A stretch of DNA of 64,000 bases, taken from positions 2,356,001 through 2,420,000 of the forward strand of contig NZ_CP028924.1 of the NCBI RefSeq assembly GCF_003061515.1, read 5' to 3'. The notes beneath the pieces were generated by a model, which worked only from the letters and a program-made list of their open reading frames with translations, did no database searches and was not told where the DNA came from. This stretch comes from Colwellia sp. Arc7-D (GTDB lineage: Bacteria; Pseudomonadota; Gammaproteobacteria; Enterobacterales; Alteromonadaceae). The first letter of the stretch is position 1. Every line of letters begins with the position of its first letter. Below are positions 18,321-28,843 of the stretch, in pieces. A program made the position numbers and the translations under genes.

Positions 18321-19256
18321 TTACTCTACTGATTCTAATGCTTTGGTTAACGATGTGTTGTCATTAACTGATTGACAACTAATAGTTTTATCAATGCGTT
18401 TTAACAACCCCTGTAATACTTTACCTGGACCTGCTTCAATCGCTGTATCAATACCCTGCTGCGCTAAATACTGAATAGTTTCTGTCCAGCGAACGGGACT
18501 ATACAATTGTTTAATAAGTGCTTCTTTTATCGCTTCAACCGAAGACTCAGCGGCAACGTCAACATTATTCACTACGGGGATAGTAGGTACGTTAAACGTA
18601 ACATTGTTAAATTCTTCAGCTAATTTTTCAGCTGCATCTTTCATTAATGCACAATGTGACGGTACGCTAACAGGTAGAGGCAAAACACGTTTTGCACCCG
18701 CTTCTTTACATAAAATACCAGCACGCTCAACAGCGGCTTTATGCCCTGCTATAACGACTTGCCCTGGTGAGTTAAAGTTTACCGCTGAAACCACTTCATT
18801 ATTAGCCGCTTTTGCACACGCTTCAATAATCATTTCATCATCTAAACCAATGATCGCAGCCATAGCGCCAACGCCTTCAGGTACTGAAGCTTGCATAAAT
18901 TCGCCACGTTTTTCAACAAGCTTTACAGCATCAGTTAACGATAATACGCCGGCACATACTAGGGCTGAATATTCACCCAAGCTATGACCCGCTAAAAGTT
19001 TAGGTGTTGCTGAAGAAGAAGCATGCCATAAACGCCAAATAGCAACACTGGTTGTTAATAAGGCTGGTTGAGTGAAGTTAGTTTGATTTAGTTTTTCAAC
19101 CGGTCCATCTTGAACCAATTGCCATAAGTCGTAACCTAGAGCTTCAGATGCTTCAGAGAAAGTACTCTGCACTACTTCATGCTCAGCAAAGTCAGCTAAC
19201 ATTGCTAGAGATTGTGAACCTTGACCTGGGAAGACAAACGCTAAATTATTTTGCAT
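18321..19256 (-). CDS. fabD: Malonyl-CoA:ACP transacylase
   Basis: This 311-residue acyltransferase has the FPGQGSQ start, the nucleophile in GHSLGEYSAL and the catalytic His in VPSHCALM. It loads malonyl groups onto ACP. The gene directly follows plsX; the fabH that normally sits between them is absent. Confidence 0.96.
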   Translation of the reverse strand: MQNNLAFVFPGQGSQSLAMLADFAEHEVVQSTFSEASEALGYDLWQLVQDGPVEKLNQTNFTQPALLTTSVAIWRLWHASSSATPKLLAGHSLGEYSALVCAGVLSLTDAVKLVEKRGEFMQASVPEGVGAMAAIIGLDDEMIIEACAKAANNEVVSAVNFNSPGQVVIAGHKAAVERAGILCKEAGAKRVLPLPVSVPSHCALMKDAAEKLAEEFNNVTFNVPTIPVVNNVDVAAESSVEAIKEALIKQLYSPVRWTETIQYLAQQGIDTAIEAGPGKVLQGLLKRIDKTISCQSVNDNTSLTKALESVE

Positions 19257-19382
19257 TATTTGACCTAATATTAATTTGATTTACCACTATAACCACGCAA
19301 ATCATGACCCGATCTACGCCGATGTAATTTGTTAAGCTTTTATTTACCTTTTGTTCAGGTACTTAAAGCTGAGCCACCAACA

Positions 19383-20408
19383 TTATTTATGGCATAAGCT
19401 CTGTTCAAGCTTATCTTTAATTTTTGTTGGTACTTGTCGTTCAACCTCAGTAATCGCTTCAATAATAGCGGTATAAAAAGCCGTTATATTCGCATTACCG
19501 TGACTTTTCACCACAATACCGCGCAATCCTATCAAACTTGCGCCGTTATACTGGTCGGGGTTCATGGGTTTAAAGAGTCTTTTTAATGGTCGAGACAGTA
19601 ATTTGCCCATAATTTGAGCTAAAAAGTGTTTTTTGATGATTTCTTGTAGTTGTGTGTAGACCATTCTTGCTACACCTTCACATGTTTTCAAAGCAACATT
19701 ACCTACAAAGCCATCACAAACAATAACATCAGCTTTATTAGTAAAAATATCATTACCTTCAATAAAACCAATATAATTAATATCATCATTCGCCATTAAA
19801 TAGCTGGCGGTTTGTTTAATATGATCGCTACCTTTATTGTCTTCTTCACCCATATTCAATAACGCAACTTTCGGGTTTTCAATTCCGTCGACTTCTTTTG
19901 CCATTACAGAACCCATAATCGCAAATTGATACAATACACTTGAATCACAGAAAACATTAGCACCCAAATCCAACATAAATACATGTTGATCTGGTTTATT
20001 ACTCGGTAATGCCGAAATTAACGCTGGGCGTTCTACACCAGGTAAGGTTTTTAAAACAAAGTGCGCCATAGAAAATAGTGCCCCTGTATTGCCGGCACTG
20101 ACACAAGCTTGTGCTTGTTCATCATTAACAAGATCTAACGCTTTACGCATTGAAGATTGTTTTTTATGACGTAGGGCAAATATAGGTTTATCGTCCATTT
20201 CAACCACTTGGGTTGTTGGAAAAATAGTTATTCTAGGGTGAGGGTAAAGATTTTTTTTTGAAAGTGTTTCAACAATGACAGTTTCGTCACCGCACAATAA
20301 TAAGTGAAGATTAGGGAAGTTTTCTAGTGCGAGCATTGCCGCAGGAAGTGTTACGTGGGGGCCTTGGTCGCCCCCCATAACATCTAACGCTATGGTTAGA
20401 TTAATCAA
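19383..20408 (-). CDS. plsX: Phosphate acyltransferase PlsX
   Basis: This 341-residue protein has the ALDVMGGDQGP start and SAGNTGALF block of PlsX, which makes acyl-phosphate from acyl-ACP for phospholipid synthesis. It follows rpmF by 15 bases. The 126 bases between it and fabD hold no gene. Confidence 0.95.
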   Translation of the reverse strand: MINLTIALDVMGGDQGPHVTLPAAMLALENFPNLHLLLCGDETVIVETLSKKNLYPHPRITIFPTTQVVEMDDKPIFALRHKKQSSMRKALDLVNDEQAQACVSAGNTGALFSMAHFVLKTLPGVERPALISALPSNKPDQHVFMLDLGANVFCDSSVLYQFAIMGSVMAKEVDGIENPKVALLNMGEEDNKGSDHIKQTASYLMANDDINYIGFIEGNDIFTNKADVIVCDGFVGNVALKTCEGVARMVYTQLQEIIKKHFLAQIMGKLLSRPLKRLFKPMNPDQYNGASLIGLRGIVVKSHGNANITAFYTAIIEAITEVERQVPTKIKDKLEQSLCHK

Positions 20409-20423
20409 GGTAATCGTTACAGA

Positions 20424-20594
20424 TTACTTATTGATTACTTTAACACCTTTGTAAAAGCCATCAGCTGTTACATGGTGACGACGGTGAGTTTCACCAGATA
20501 CTGGATCTGTTGATAAATGCGTTGCCGTTACTGCGTCATGTGAACGGCGCATGCCACGTCTTGAACGAGACTTTTTGCTCTTTTGAACTGCCAT
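20424..20594 (-). CDS. rpmF: 50S ribosomal protein L32
   Basis: This 56-residue basic protein reads [20 protein letters not shown] at the N-terminus, the L32 signature, and has an AGGAG ribosome site seven bases before the ATG. L32 is a structural protein of the large ribosomal subunit. The yceD-rpmF-plsX order is widely conserved. This version lacks the four zinc cysteines of some L32 proteins. Confidence 0.96.
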   Translation of the reverse strand: MAVQKSKKSRSRRGMRRSHDAVTATHLSTDPVSGETHRRHHVTADGFYKGVKVINK

Positions 20595-20630
20595 TGCCTA
20601 CTCCTAAAATCGGTTATTAGCTAAATTTAA

Positions 20631-21143
20631 CTATTTAATTTTCTTTAATATATCAAATGGATTCGGTTTCTCAAGCTCTTCAGGCAATTCCCCCCAAACA
20701 CTATCAGACGGTGCCTGACAATCTTTGATTGGATGCCTTGGAATTAATGGAATCTCGAGTAAAAACTCATCTTCCACTAACTCTCGCAAGTTAACTTCAC
20801 CATTCTCATCTAATTCAATTGCGTCATAATATGACGGCAACTCCGCTGCGGCTTCAGCGTCTTTCACTGGACTAAAAGTAAAATCTACCTTTAATTCCAA
20901 TTCAAACTCTTCAGTACATCGCTGACAAGTTAATGCAACCGTTGCCGATGAGCTGCCTGATATTACTACCAAACCCACTTCATCCACACTAAAATTAGCA
21001 CTTACTTGTACTTGCTCACTTTGTGCATCACACACAGCAAGCAATCTATTCATCCCAGATACTTCAAAGTATCCTTCACACACTAACTTTCGCTGTGCGC
21101 TTCTAGATGGGTCTATCGTTATCGGGAGTTTAAGATTCTTCAT
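20631..21143 (-). CDS. yceD: YceD (DUF177), 23S rRNA accumulation protein
   Basis: This 170-residue DUF177 protein is first in the yceD-rpmF-plsX-fab run. It has the central CQRCTEEFELEL motif and the acidic C-terminal half typical of YceD, which is needed for normal 23S rRNA levels in E. coli. The molecular mechanism is not settled. Confidence 0.9.
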   Translation of the reverse strand: MKNLKLPITIDPSRSAQRKLVCEGYFEVSGMNRLLAVCDAQSEQVQVSANFSVDEVGLVVISGSSSATVALTCQRCTEEFELELKVDFTFSPVKDAEAAAELPSYYDAIELDENGEVNLRELVEDEFLLEIPLIPRHPIKDCQAPSDSVWGELPEELEKPNPFDILKKIK

Positions 21144-21262
21144 AAGGCGCGCATAATAAAGTGCCTACCCGCCTGTGTCAAAAGAAAAATAGCTAAATTT
21201 GTTTAAAAACTCAAGATAGTCCATATATTAACAATAATCTGATTATATTTTGAGTGATATTA

Positions 21263-21862
21263 ATGAAAGAACTTGTTTTAGGCTCCACATCCCCTTTTCG
21301 TAAAGAAATTTTAAATAAACTCAACATTCCTTTTACTTGCGCTAAACCAAATGTAGATGAAACCGCGTATGAAAACGAATCTCCAATTGATTTAGTTCAA
21401 CGTTTAGCAATTGAAAAAGCTAAAGCTGTGGCTAAAGAGTTTCCTGATGCGCTGATCATAGGCTCAGATCAAGTCGCTATGTGCGACGGTGAAATTTTAG
21501 GGAAACCACACAACTTTGAAAATGGAGTTAAGCAATTACAAAAGTTTAGTAACAAAACTGTGGCCTTTTATACTGGGCTCTGTGTATATGATAGTGGTTT
21601 AGATTACACCACAACGTTAATAGAACCATTTTTAGTGCATTTTAATGAACTTTCGCTCAGCGACATTGAAAACTATCTTCATGCAGAACAACCTTATAAT
21701 TGTGCTGGTAGTTTCAAAAGTGAAGGGTTAGGTATTTGTTTATTTAAAAGACTCGAAGGCGATGACCCCAATAGCTTAATCGGATTACCGTTAATCAAAC
21801 TTGTTGAGTTATTGAAACAACATGGCGTTGACGTTTTAGCCGAGCAGGCTAAGTCGCTATAA
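21263..21862 (+). CDS. yceF: Maf-family 7-methyl-GTP pyrophosphatase (YceF type)
   Basis: This 199-residue Maf/HAM1-fold nucleotide pyrophosphatase has LGSTSPFRKEIL at the start, VDETAYENESP, IGSDQVAMCDGEILGKP and the YceF-type CAGSFKSEGLG block. YceF-type proteins hydrolyse 7-methyl-GTP as house cleaning. ATG at 21263 with GAG upstream is preferred to a GTG at 21254. It is divergent from yceD, as in many relatives. Confidence 0.93.
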   Translation: MKELVLGSTSPFRKEILNKLNIPFTCAKPNVDETAYENESPIDLVQRLAIEKAKAVAKEFPDALIIGSDQVAMCDGEILGKPHNFENGVKQLQKFSNKTVAFYTGLCVYDSGLDYTTTLIEPFLVHFNELSLSDIENYLHAEQPYNCAGSFKSEGLGICLFKRLEGDDPNSLIGLPLIKLVELLKQHGVDVLAEQAKSL

Positions 21863-21938
21863 ATGATTTTAAATATTAATTTTATCTACTATATAAGAGA
21901 TAAATAATATTTTGTCGAACGATGTAAATATACTGACT

Positions 21939-21979
21939 AAAGTAATAAATATAAACTCGCCCTTTATATTTATTACTTT
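21939..21979. terminator. AT-rich 17-base hairpin after yceF
   Basis: A perfect 17-base inverted repeat (21939-21955 with 21963-21979), loop CTCGCCC, ends in T on the plus strand. It probably terminates yceF. Confidence 0.6.
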
Positions 21980-22056
21980 TAACTTGAATTTACATTATCA
22001 AGCTCCATAACATTAAGTATGATGACAAATAACATACATTTTAAAAGTATCAATTA

Positions 22057-22332
22057 ATGTTTAAACTCTTTTTCATATTAACGGTTTTACTTACTACTGT
22101 TTCAGTAAATGAAATAGAAAGCGTTACGTTAAGTGATTTAAGTTTTAATCAAGCAAACACTGTTGAACTTGATACCACAGAAGATTTAGATTCTGATAAC
22201 CCTGCACTATTAACCCACACAGCCAATTATCTTCGCTCTTATACCTACATTAATGTTCGTTACCACAACCCTGACATTATAGAACCATACTTCCAAAATT
22301 TTCATTCCAGAGCCCCACCATTTATTTCTTAA
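22057..22332 (+). CDS. Small secreted protein, unknown function
   Basis: This 91-residue protein has a hydrophobic N-terminus resembling a signal peptide (FKLFFILTVLLTTVSV), then an acidic stretch and a C-terminus rich in aromatics ending RAPPFIS. I do not recognise a family. Its size and its C-terminal R-(x)-P-P end recall the small secreted Cys/His protein near 46.3 kb (HRPPIV), but this one has no Cys. It stands alone, with no strong ribosome site. The following 338 bases (22333-22670) hold no gene. Confidence 0.45.
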   Translation: MFKLFFILTVLLTTVSVNEIESVTLSDLSFNQANTVELDTTEDLDSDNPALLTHTANYLRSYTYINVRYHNPDIIEPYFQNFHSRAPPFIS

Positions 22333-22670
22333 TAAACCACAGCACATGAAATAAGGTTTTTGTACGTTTCAAACTTTTTTAAATTAAGTATCAGGATATT
22401 AATAAATACCAAGTGTATTCGTTTATCGCTAAGCCATTTAAATAAAAGTACAAATAACCTAAATTTTAGTTCAGTAATGCAGCTCAATTAAATTTTCAAC
22501 GTCGGGAGTCATAGCGTTAAGAATGGTCAATAATGACAAAATTGAAAAATATCGATTTAAAATGATAAAAACCAAATTATCATTTGATAAAAAGCAGCTG
22601 AATTTGACCTAAGCATATATCAGTCGTTAAAAACTTGAACGACCATGCTGAAATAAATTTTGAGGTACAT

Positions 22671-23246
22671 ATGAAAAAATTACATTTAGTTAACTTAGAA
22701 GCAACAGACAACATTATAACACCTGAGCAGTTTGAAGAGATTAACTTAGCCTCTCCAGCAGTTGAAATATTTACTGATTTTAAGGTCCATAAAGCGCTGA
22801 TGATTGATGGCGACACTATGGCTGTAACCGCCTTACAATTAATGCTAAAAACACACGTTAGAATGAATATAGTCGTTGCTGAAAACGATAATTTTATTGG
22901 TATTATTAGTACAAATGAATTATCAGAACAGCACATTGTCGCAAAACTCGCTAAAGGTATTGCTCGCGAAGACATATTAGTTAAAGATTTAATGATCCCA
23001 AAATCAGATTTTCATGCTTTTGATTATAGTGAATTGTTGCGTGCGTCCGTTGGTGATGTGGTATCAACTTTAGAGAATTATCAGCTTCGTCACTGCTTAG
23101 TACTAGATAGAGAGAGTCATCATATACGTGGTGTAATATCGACTAGTGATATAGCAAGAAAACTTCATATGAACATGGATCTTAATGTTCAACAATCATT
23201 TGGCTCTGTCTATGATGTAGTCCATCAAAAAGCCAGCTCAATGTAA
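22671..23246 (+). CDS. CBS-domain pair protein
   Basis: This 191-residue protein is made of two CBS motifs in tandem: one at about residues 42-95 (NIVVAENDNFIGIISTNEL) and one at about 105-175 (RHCLVLDRESHHIRGVISTSDIAR). Such pairs usually bind adenosine nucleotides and regulate a partner. GAGG stands six bases before ATG 22671. No partner gene is adjacent, so the target is unknown. Confidence 0.82.
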   Translation: MKKLHLVNLEATDNIITPEQFEEINLASPAVEIFTDFKVHKALMIDGDTMAVTALQLMLKTHVRMNIVVAENDNFIGIISTNELSEQHIVAKLAKGIAREDILVKDLMIPKSDFHAFDYSELLRASVGDVVSTLENYQLRHCLVLDRESHHIRGVISTSDIARKLHMNMDLNVQQSFGSVYDVVHQKASSM

Positions 23247-23350
23247 TACTAAGTTAATTAATTAGCGGCTCATTTTTCTTCGTATAAAAGTAGAACACTT
23301 AATTAATCAAATTAGTTCACAGCTATCTCAACATTAGGTGGGATAATAGA

Positions 23351-23399
23351 AAAAGGCTCAGTCACGGGGTAATATCTTTATCCGGTGATTGAGCCTTTT
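23351..23399. terminator. Bidirectional terminator between the CBS gene and rluC
   Basis: AAAAGGCTCA (23351-23360) pairs with TGAGCCTTTT (23390-23399), with further pairing inside. A-run and T-run flank it, so it serves the convergent CBS gene (plus) and rluC (minus). Confidence 0.82.
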
Positions 23400-23444
23400 G
23401 GTTTTACATTACATGTTCAGGTTATATAACAAAACTAAACAAGT

Positions 23445-24413
23445 TTACGTTGGGTGAACATCCGCTTTGGTTAATTTATTTAACAATTTTTCCAACGAGG
23501 GCTCTAAAGGTGCTTCAATTTTAATCCGTTCATTACTTAATGGATGAATAAACTCAATACTAGCCGCATGTAAAAATAAGCGTTTTAAACCTAGTTTTTT
23601 CATTTCCAGATCAAAGTCTTCATGGCCATACTTAGCATCACAGGCAATTGAATGCCCTTTGGTTTGACAATGAACACGAATTTGATGGGTACGTCCGGTC
23701 ACAGGAAAGGCTCTCACAAGCGTTGCATTTTTATAATGTTGCAATACTTTGAAGCGTGTTTCAGATTCTTTACCGTTAATATTATCAACGACCACAACCC
23801 GCTCACCTGACTTTAAGTCATTCTTCTTCAAACCTTCAGAAACACGCGTTAACTTAGTTGACCAGCGCCCCTTTACTAAGGCGTGATAAAACTTTTGTAC
23901 GGTTTTATTTCTCAGTTGCTCATGCAAGTGTCGTAATGCTGAGCGTTTTTTTGCTACAACTAAACAACCAGAAGTATCACGGTCAAGGCGATGAACCAAT
24001 TCAAGCATCCGGGCATCAGGTCTTAAAGCTCTTAAGGCTTCAATTAAACCAAAACTCAAGCCACTACCGCCATGAACTGCCATACCTGAAGGTTTATTAA
24101 TAACAATTAAACGTTCGTCTTCAAACAATATTTGTTTTTCTAAGTTGGCAACAACATTTAATTGTGTCGACACCGTATTCGTATTTTCAGAAACACGAAT
24201 TGGCGCAACACGAATAATATCTTCATCAACAAGTTTATATTCTGGTTTTGTACGTTTTTTATTAACCCGTATTTCACCTTTACGTAACAGGCGATACAAC
24301 ATGCTCTTTGGCACACCCTTGAGGGTTTTCACTAAAAAGTTATCAATGCGTTGACCCGCATCTTCACTGTCTACGGTAATAAATCTAACTTGAGGTTTTG
24401 GGCTATCTGTCAT
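23445..24413 (-). CDS. rluC: 23S rRNA pseudouridine synthase RluC
   Basis: This protein of about 322 residues has an N-terminal S4 RNA-binding domain (RIDNFLVKTLKGVPKSMLYRLLRKG region, with VNKKR) and the RluA-family catalytic motif HRLDRDTSG near residue 145. RluC modifies three uridines of 23S rRNA. I chose the ATG at 24413 by alignment to the E. coli N-terminus; ATG 24434 or TTG 24476 would extend it. It is divergent from rne, as in enterobacteria. Confidence 0.92.
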   Translation of the reverse strand: MTDSPKPQVRFITVDSEDAGQRIDNFLVKTLKGVPKSMLYRLLRKGEIRVNKKRTKPEYKLVDEDIIRVAPIRVSENTNTVSTQLNVVANLEKQILFEDERLIVINKPSGMAVHGGSGLSFGLIEALRALRPDARMLELVHRLDRDTSGCLVVAKKRSALRHLHEQLRNKTVQKFYHALVKGRWSTKLTRVSEGLKKNDLKSGERVVVVDNINGKESETRFKVLQHYKNATLVRAFPVTGRTHQIRVHCQTKGHSIACDAKYGHEDFDLEMKKLGLKRLFLHAASIEFIHPLSNERIKIEAPLEPSLEKLLNKLTKADVHPT

Positions 24414-24476
24414 ATCTGTTTTACTAAGAACCATAATGCTGCGCAGTTTAACATGTTTTTTTCTAAATACAGGCAA

Positions 24477-25051
24477 TTTAAACGAGGATTTTATTGCCTT
24501 ATCTATAAATAAAGTGTGATAATAGGATGGTTACCGCTATATTTAAGCCGTAACAAGTAAAAAGGATGCTTTAAGCGAGACGTAAGAGGCAAATATGCGG
24601 CCACGTTAGTGTTAGATAATTTTATTAATCATCATTATCCAGATACTAAAAGTAAGGCCTATTGTGAATTTGACGCGTGTAACTTGTCAAAAACAACACA
24701 TAAACATATTGTCCCGCGCAATAAAGCAATTATGTAATTAAACAGAAGAAATAAGTCACATTTCCAATCGTTAAAATATTAGAAAAACACGATAAAATTA
24801 TCGAACTAACATTAACGAGGCACTTTTTTTCTGTTGCGCACAGCACACATGCTGGGCACATAAAGAATCAATTTTACTGTGGTGTTTTACATCTCAGTTA
24901 TAAAGACAATCAGAATTTTTAACAGCTTGCTGCGTAATATGGCGTAGTAAGATTGACACCCGTGAGGCTGACAAGTTGCTGTTACCATAGCGATAGATTA
25001 CTTTGTGTTCTAAGCAATGGTGTGTTGTGACTAAAATGAGTCACACAAACT
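24477..25051 (+). promoter_or_regulatory. Long rne leader / rluC-rne divergent promoter region
   Basis: These 575 bases have no credible gene. In E. coli, rne has a long structured leader through which RNase E cleaves its own mRNA. Here a hairpin GTGACT...AGTCAC (25027-25044) ends eight bases before the rne ATG, and no clear ribosome site lies between, which fits translation control by structure. The autoregulation is inferred by analogy. Confidence 0.5.
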
Positions 25052-28000
25052 ATGAAACGTATGTTAATTAATGCTACACAATCTGAAGAATTACGTGTAG
25101 CACTTGTCGATGGTCAACAACTTTACGATTTAGATATCGAAAGCCCTGGTCACGAACAAAAAAAATCAAATATTTATAAAGCTAAAATCACCCGTATTGA
25201 ACCGTCGTTAGAAGCGGCGTTCGTTGACTACGGTGCTGACCGTCACGGTTTCTTACCAATGAAAGAAATCGCTCGTGAATACTTCCCTAAAGGTTACAGC
25301 TTCCAAGGCCGTCCTAATATCAAAGAAGTGCTTCGCGAAGGCCAAGAAGTTATTGTACAAATTGATAAAGAAGAGCGTGGCCAAAAAGGCGCAGCGTTAA
25401 CTACTTTTATCAGTCTTGCGGGTAGCTATTTAGTATTAATGCCAAACAATCCTCGTGCAGGCGGTATTTCACGTCGTATCGAAGGTGATGAGCGTACCGA
25501 CCTTAAAGCTTCATTAAGCAAACTTACCCTACCTAAAGGCATGGGTTTAATTGTTCGCACCGCTGGTGTTGGCAAAGAATATGAAGAGCTTGAATGGGAT
25601 TTAAATGTTTTAACACACCATTGGAACGCTATTTCAGAAGCTGCTGCTAGCCGTTCTGCTCCATTTTTAATACATCAAGAAACCAACGTTATTTTACGCG
25701 CAATTCGTGACTATTTACGTCGTGATATTGGCGAAGTGTTAATTGATCGTCCAAAAATATTTGAAAGTGTTAAAAAACATATCGAGATTGTTCGTCCAGA
25801 CTTTTTAAGCAAAGTTAAGCTATATAGCAACGACGTTCCTCTATTTACCCATTATCAAATAGAAACACAGATAGAAACAGCCTTTCAACGTGAAGTTCGC
25901 TTACCTTCTGGTGGTTCAATTGTTATTGATCCAACTGAAGCACTAACATCTATCGATATTAACTCTGCCCGTGCAACAAAAGGCGGAGATATTGAAGAAA
26001 CAGCATTCAACACCAACTTAGAAGCCGCAGAAGAAATTGCTCGTCAATTACGCTTGCGTGATTTAGGTGGTTTAGTGGTTATCGATTTCATCGACATGAC
26101 CCCTGTTCGTCATCAACGTGAAGTTGAAAATAGAATGCGCGATGCAGTCAAACAAGACAGAGCACGTATTCAACTTGGTCGTATTTCTCGTTTTGGTTTA
26201 CTTGAAATGTCACGTCAGCGCTTACGCCCTTCTATTGGTGAAACTAGCCAAGGTGTTTGTCCTCGATGTAGCGGTACAGGTCATGTTCGTGGTGTAGAGT
26301 CATTAGCATTATCTGTTTTACGTTTAATGGAAGAAGAAGCCATTAAAGACAATACACAGCAAGTTCAGGCGCAAGTGCCAGTACCTGTTGCTACGTATTT
26401 ATTAAACGAAAAGCGTCGCTCAGTATTTCATATTGAAAAACATCACAATGTTAATATTTTGATTATCCCTAATCCGAATATGGTTACACCACAATATGAA
26501 GTTATCCGAGTAAGAAAAGACGAAGGTATCGAAGAAGCAAGCTACGACATGGCGATTAAACAAGCAGTGCCAGAAGAAGCTGTAATGCCTAAATTCGATA
26601 AAGAAGTTAATAAGCGTGATGAGCCTTTACTTCAAGGTATGTCTTCACCTAAACAAGCGCCTAAAATGGCAGAGCCTGTAGCTGTTGTTGAGCAAGAAGC
26701 TCCAGAGAAAAACTTAATCACAGTTGCTATTGACTGGGTTAAATCACTTTTTGCTACTGAAGAAGAAGTAAAGCCAGCAGTCAAACAACCAGAAAAAACT
26801 AACAATAGAAATAATGAACGTCGCCCACAACGTGGTCGTCAAGGACAGCGTCGCAATAACCGTAATGACTCTCGTAGCGAAAATCGTAATGACACTCGTA
26901 ACGAAAGCCGTAATGATAATCGCAACGACAAGCGTAAAAGCCAAGCACCTGTAGCAAATACTGACAATGCTCAAAAGCAAAGTAGTACTGAAAGCGCTGC
27001 ACCGGCTAAGCCTCAAAAAGAACGAGTTCAAAAACCTAAAGAAGAAAAAGTTGCTGAACGTCGTCAACGTCGCAACAATCGTAAAAAAGTTCGTGTAGAT
27101 ACCAGTGATAAAAACACGACGACGACTGAAACAACTAAAGTTGAAGCTAAAGTGGTTAACACCACACCCGCAGACACTAATGTGGTTGAAAGTAATAATG
27201 TTGAAGCTAAGATTGTTAATACCGCAGCAACTGAAGCGACTATTAATGTTGATACAACATCTGCTGAGCAAACAACTAACGCGACAAAAGATGAGCAGCG
27301 TCCTAGAAGTAGACGTTCACCTCGCCACATGCGTGCTCACGGTCAACGTCGTAGACAAAATACAGAAACTAACGATGTAAGTGAAATTACTGAAGATCCT
27401 GTTACTGCTCGCTACCCTGAGCAAGAAACAGTTTCAGCAGATACTAACGTAAATGAAGTTAGCGAAGCGAATGAAGTAACTGAGTCTGCCCCAACTGTCG
27501 AACAAGTTCAAAAAGTTCAAGCAGATGCGTTAAGCGAAGTTATTAATGACCCTGAAAATGAAGTTCAACAAAACTTACCTTTTGATGAACCTCAGGCTGA
27601 AGCTACTGAAGAAGTTAGTGCTCCAGTAAAAGAACCAGTAACACCTGTTGAATCAGTTATTACTCCTGTAGAAGATGTAACACCTACAGTAGTAGTTGCT
27701 GAAGAAAAAACAGAAGTGGTTATCAGTGAAGCAGTTGTAGAACCTGTCTCAGAAACTGTTGCAGAAACGCCTGTTGCAGCTACAGTTGAGCAAACGACAC
27801 CTGTAAAAGAACTTTCAGATGAAGTTAAAACTGAAGCTTCAACAGATGTAGTAGTTGAAGCAAGTTCAGAGGTAACTGCAGAGAAAACTTCAGCAGTTGA
27901 TGAAAAACCTGTAAAAGTGCGCGCTAAAGTTAAAAACATTAAGCGTCAAGTTAAAGCTTCATCAAAAAAAGCAGCAGGTAAAGCATCAGCACCAATGACT

Positions 28001-28153
28001 AAGCCAGAAACTGTTGAAACTAGTGGCACTATCCCACGCGACTTTGTAGCCGCTGAGAATAGAGCAGCACATGCAACCTCAGGTAAAACTGCACTTGTTG
28101 CTAATGTTACTAGCCGAACATCAGCAGGACCAACTAAACCGACATTGAGTTAA
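25052..28153 (+). CDS. rne: Ribonuclease E
   Basis: This 1033-residue endoribonuclease has an S1 domain (about residues 37-120), the DNase I-like catalytic core with magnesium aspartates in DINSARAT (about 303) and DFIDM (about 346), and the Zn-link CPRCSGTG at about 404-407. The C-terminal half is low-complexity: an arginine/asparagine-rich RNA-binding stretch (repeated RNDxR units around residues 600-630) and then a long acidic Glu/Val/Thr-rich region, ending in a basic tail. Such tails scaffold the degradosome, but I do not see clear enolase or PNPase sites. RNase E starts mRNA decay and rRNA/tRNA processing. Confidence 0.96.
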   Translation: MKRMLINATQSEELRVALVDGQQLYDLDIESPGHEQKKSNIYKAKITRIEPSLEAAFVDYGADRHGFLPMKEIAREYFPKGYSFQGRPNIKEVLREGQEVIVQIDKEERGQKGAALTTFISLAGSYLVLMPNNPRAGGISRRIEGDERTDLKASLSKLTLPKGMGLIVRTAGVGKEYEELEWDLNVLTHHWNAISEAAASRSAPFLIHQETNVILRAIRDYLRRDIGEVLIDRPKIFESVKKHIEIVRPDFLSKVKLYSNDVPLFTHYQIETQIETAFQREVRLPSGGSIVIDPTEALTSIDINSARATKGGDIEETAFNTNLEAAEEIARQLRLRDLGGLVVIDFIDMTPVRHQREVENRMRDAVKQDRARIQLGRISRFGLLEMSRQRLRPSIGETSQGVCPRCSGTGHVRGVESLALSVLRLMEEEAIKDNTQQVQAQVPVPVATYLLNEKRRSVFHIEKHHNVNILIIPNPNMVTPQYEVIRVRKDEGIEEASYDMAIKQAVPEEAVMPKFDKEVNKRDEPLLQGMSSPKQAPKMAEPVAVVEQEAPEKNLITVAIDWVKSLFATEEEVKPAVKQPEKTNNRNNERRPQRGRQGQRRNNRNDSRSENRNDTRNESRNDNRNDKRKSQAPVANTDNAQKQSSTESAAPAKPQKERVQKPKEEKVAERRQRRNNRKKVRVDTSDKNTTTTETTKVEAKVVNTTPADTNVVESNNVEAKIVNTAATEATINVDTTSAEQTTNATKDEQRPRSRRSPRHMRAHGQRRRQNTETNDVSEITEDPVTARYPEQETVSADTNVNEVSEANEVTESAPTVEQVQKVQADALSEVINDPENEVQQNLPFDEPQAEATEEVSAPVKEPVTPVESVITPVEDVTPTVVVAEEKTEVVISEAVVEPVSETVAETPVAATVEQTTPVKELSDEVKTEASTDVVVEASSEVTAEKTSAVDEKPVKVRAKVKNIKRQVKASSKKAAGKASAPMTKPETVETSGTIPRDFVAAENRAAHATSGKTALVANVTSRTSAGPTKPTLS

Positions 28154-28200
28154 GTTATCCTGTAACTCTCACTATCAACGTAAGAGTTTAAAAACAAAAA

Positions 28201-28229
28201 GCCAATTGCGTTACGCAATTGGCTTTTTT
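28201..28229 (+). terminator. rne terminator
   Basis: A 10-base perfect stem (28201-28210 with 28214-28223), loop TTA, is followed by six T, about 50 bases after the rne stop. Confidence 0.9.
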
Positions 28230-28360
28230 ATTTGTTATGTACAGTGCTGATATTTTTTATATACATATAGGACTTTACTATAAAAGCATTAAATACTGTC
28301 TGGCCCTGAATGCGCTTTTATACTTTTACCTTTCAACTTAAGATTCGACTGAGGCAACTC

Positions 28361-28843
28361 TTATGCGCTTTTAAGCCGTTTAATAAGACCATCACTAGCA
28401 TCTTCGACTAAATCTAATACAAATTGAAATCCTTTAGCACCACCATAATATGGATCAGGTACTTCTGTATCCTCAAAATTTTCTGCGTAATCTAAAAACA
28501 ACTGCACTTTATATTGCAAATGTGAAGGAGCAATTTTCAATAAATCCTGCACATTTTTGTCATCCATGGCTAAAATAATATCAAATTTTTCAAAGTCATC
28601 TTCTGTAACTTTACGTGCTTTAATTTTATCAAAAGAATATCCACGGGCAATACCAGCCTTTTGCGCACGATGATCAGGTTTCTCACGCGCATGTGAGCCA
28701 ACAGTACCGGCAGAGTCTATTGTCAGCGAAAATGCTTTAGCCTTGTGACGAAATACCGCTTCTGCACTCGGTGATCTACATATATTGCCCATACAGACAA
28801 ATAAAATAGACTTTACACTTTTTAAATCAGCTTGATTAGTCAC
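28361..28843 (-). CDS. Low-molecular-weight protein tyrosine phosphatase
   Basis: This 160-residue phosphatase has the P-loop CMGNICRSP near residue 14 and the general-acid Asp in VPDPYYGG near 130. It acts on phosphotyrosine; the substrate is unknown, and no capsule or kinase gene is nearby. GTG at 28843 has AGGA eight bases upstream; a longer upstream reading would add 28 non-conserved residues. It stands alone, convergent with rne. Confidence 0.9.
   Translation of the reverse strand: MTNQADLKSVKSILFVCMGNICRSPSAEAVFRHKAKAFSLTIDSAGTVGSHAREKPDHRAQKAGIARGYSFDKIKARKVTEDDFEKFDIILAMDDKNVQDLLKIAPSHLQYKVQLFLDYAENFEDTEVPDPYYGGAKGFQFVLDLVEDASDGLIKRLKSA

Noticed and set aside
24580..24740. Possible tRNA or other structured RNA in the rluC-rne spacer
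   Set aside because: No cloverleaf, anticodon arm or CCA-like end could be drawn; left as leader sequence.
26744..27380. Several long antisense and out-of-frame reading frames across the RNase E tail
   Set aside because: They arise from the low-complexity Arg/Asn- and Glu-rich coding sequence of rne; none has a ribosome site or recognisable protein.
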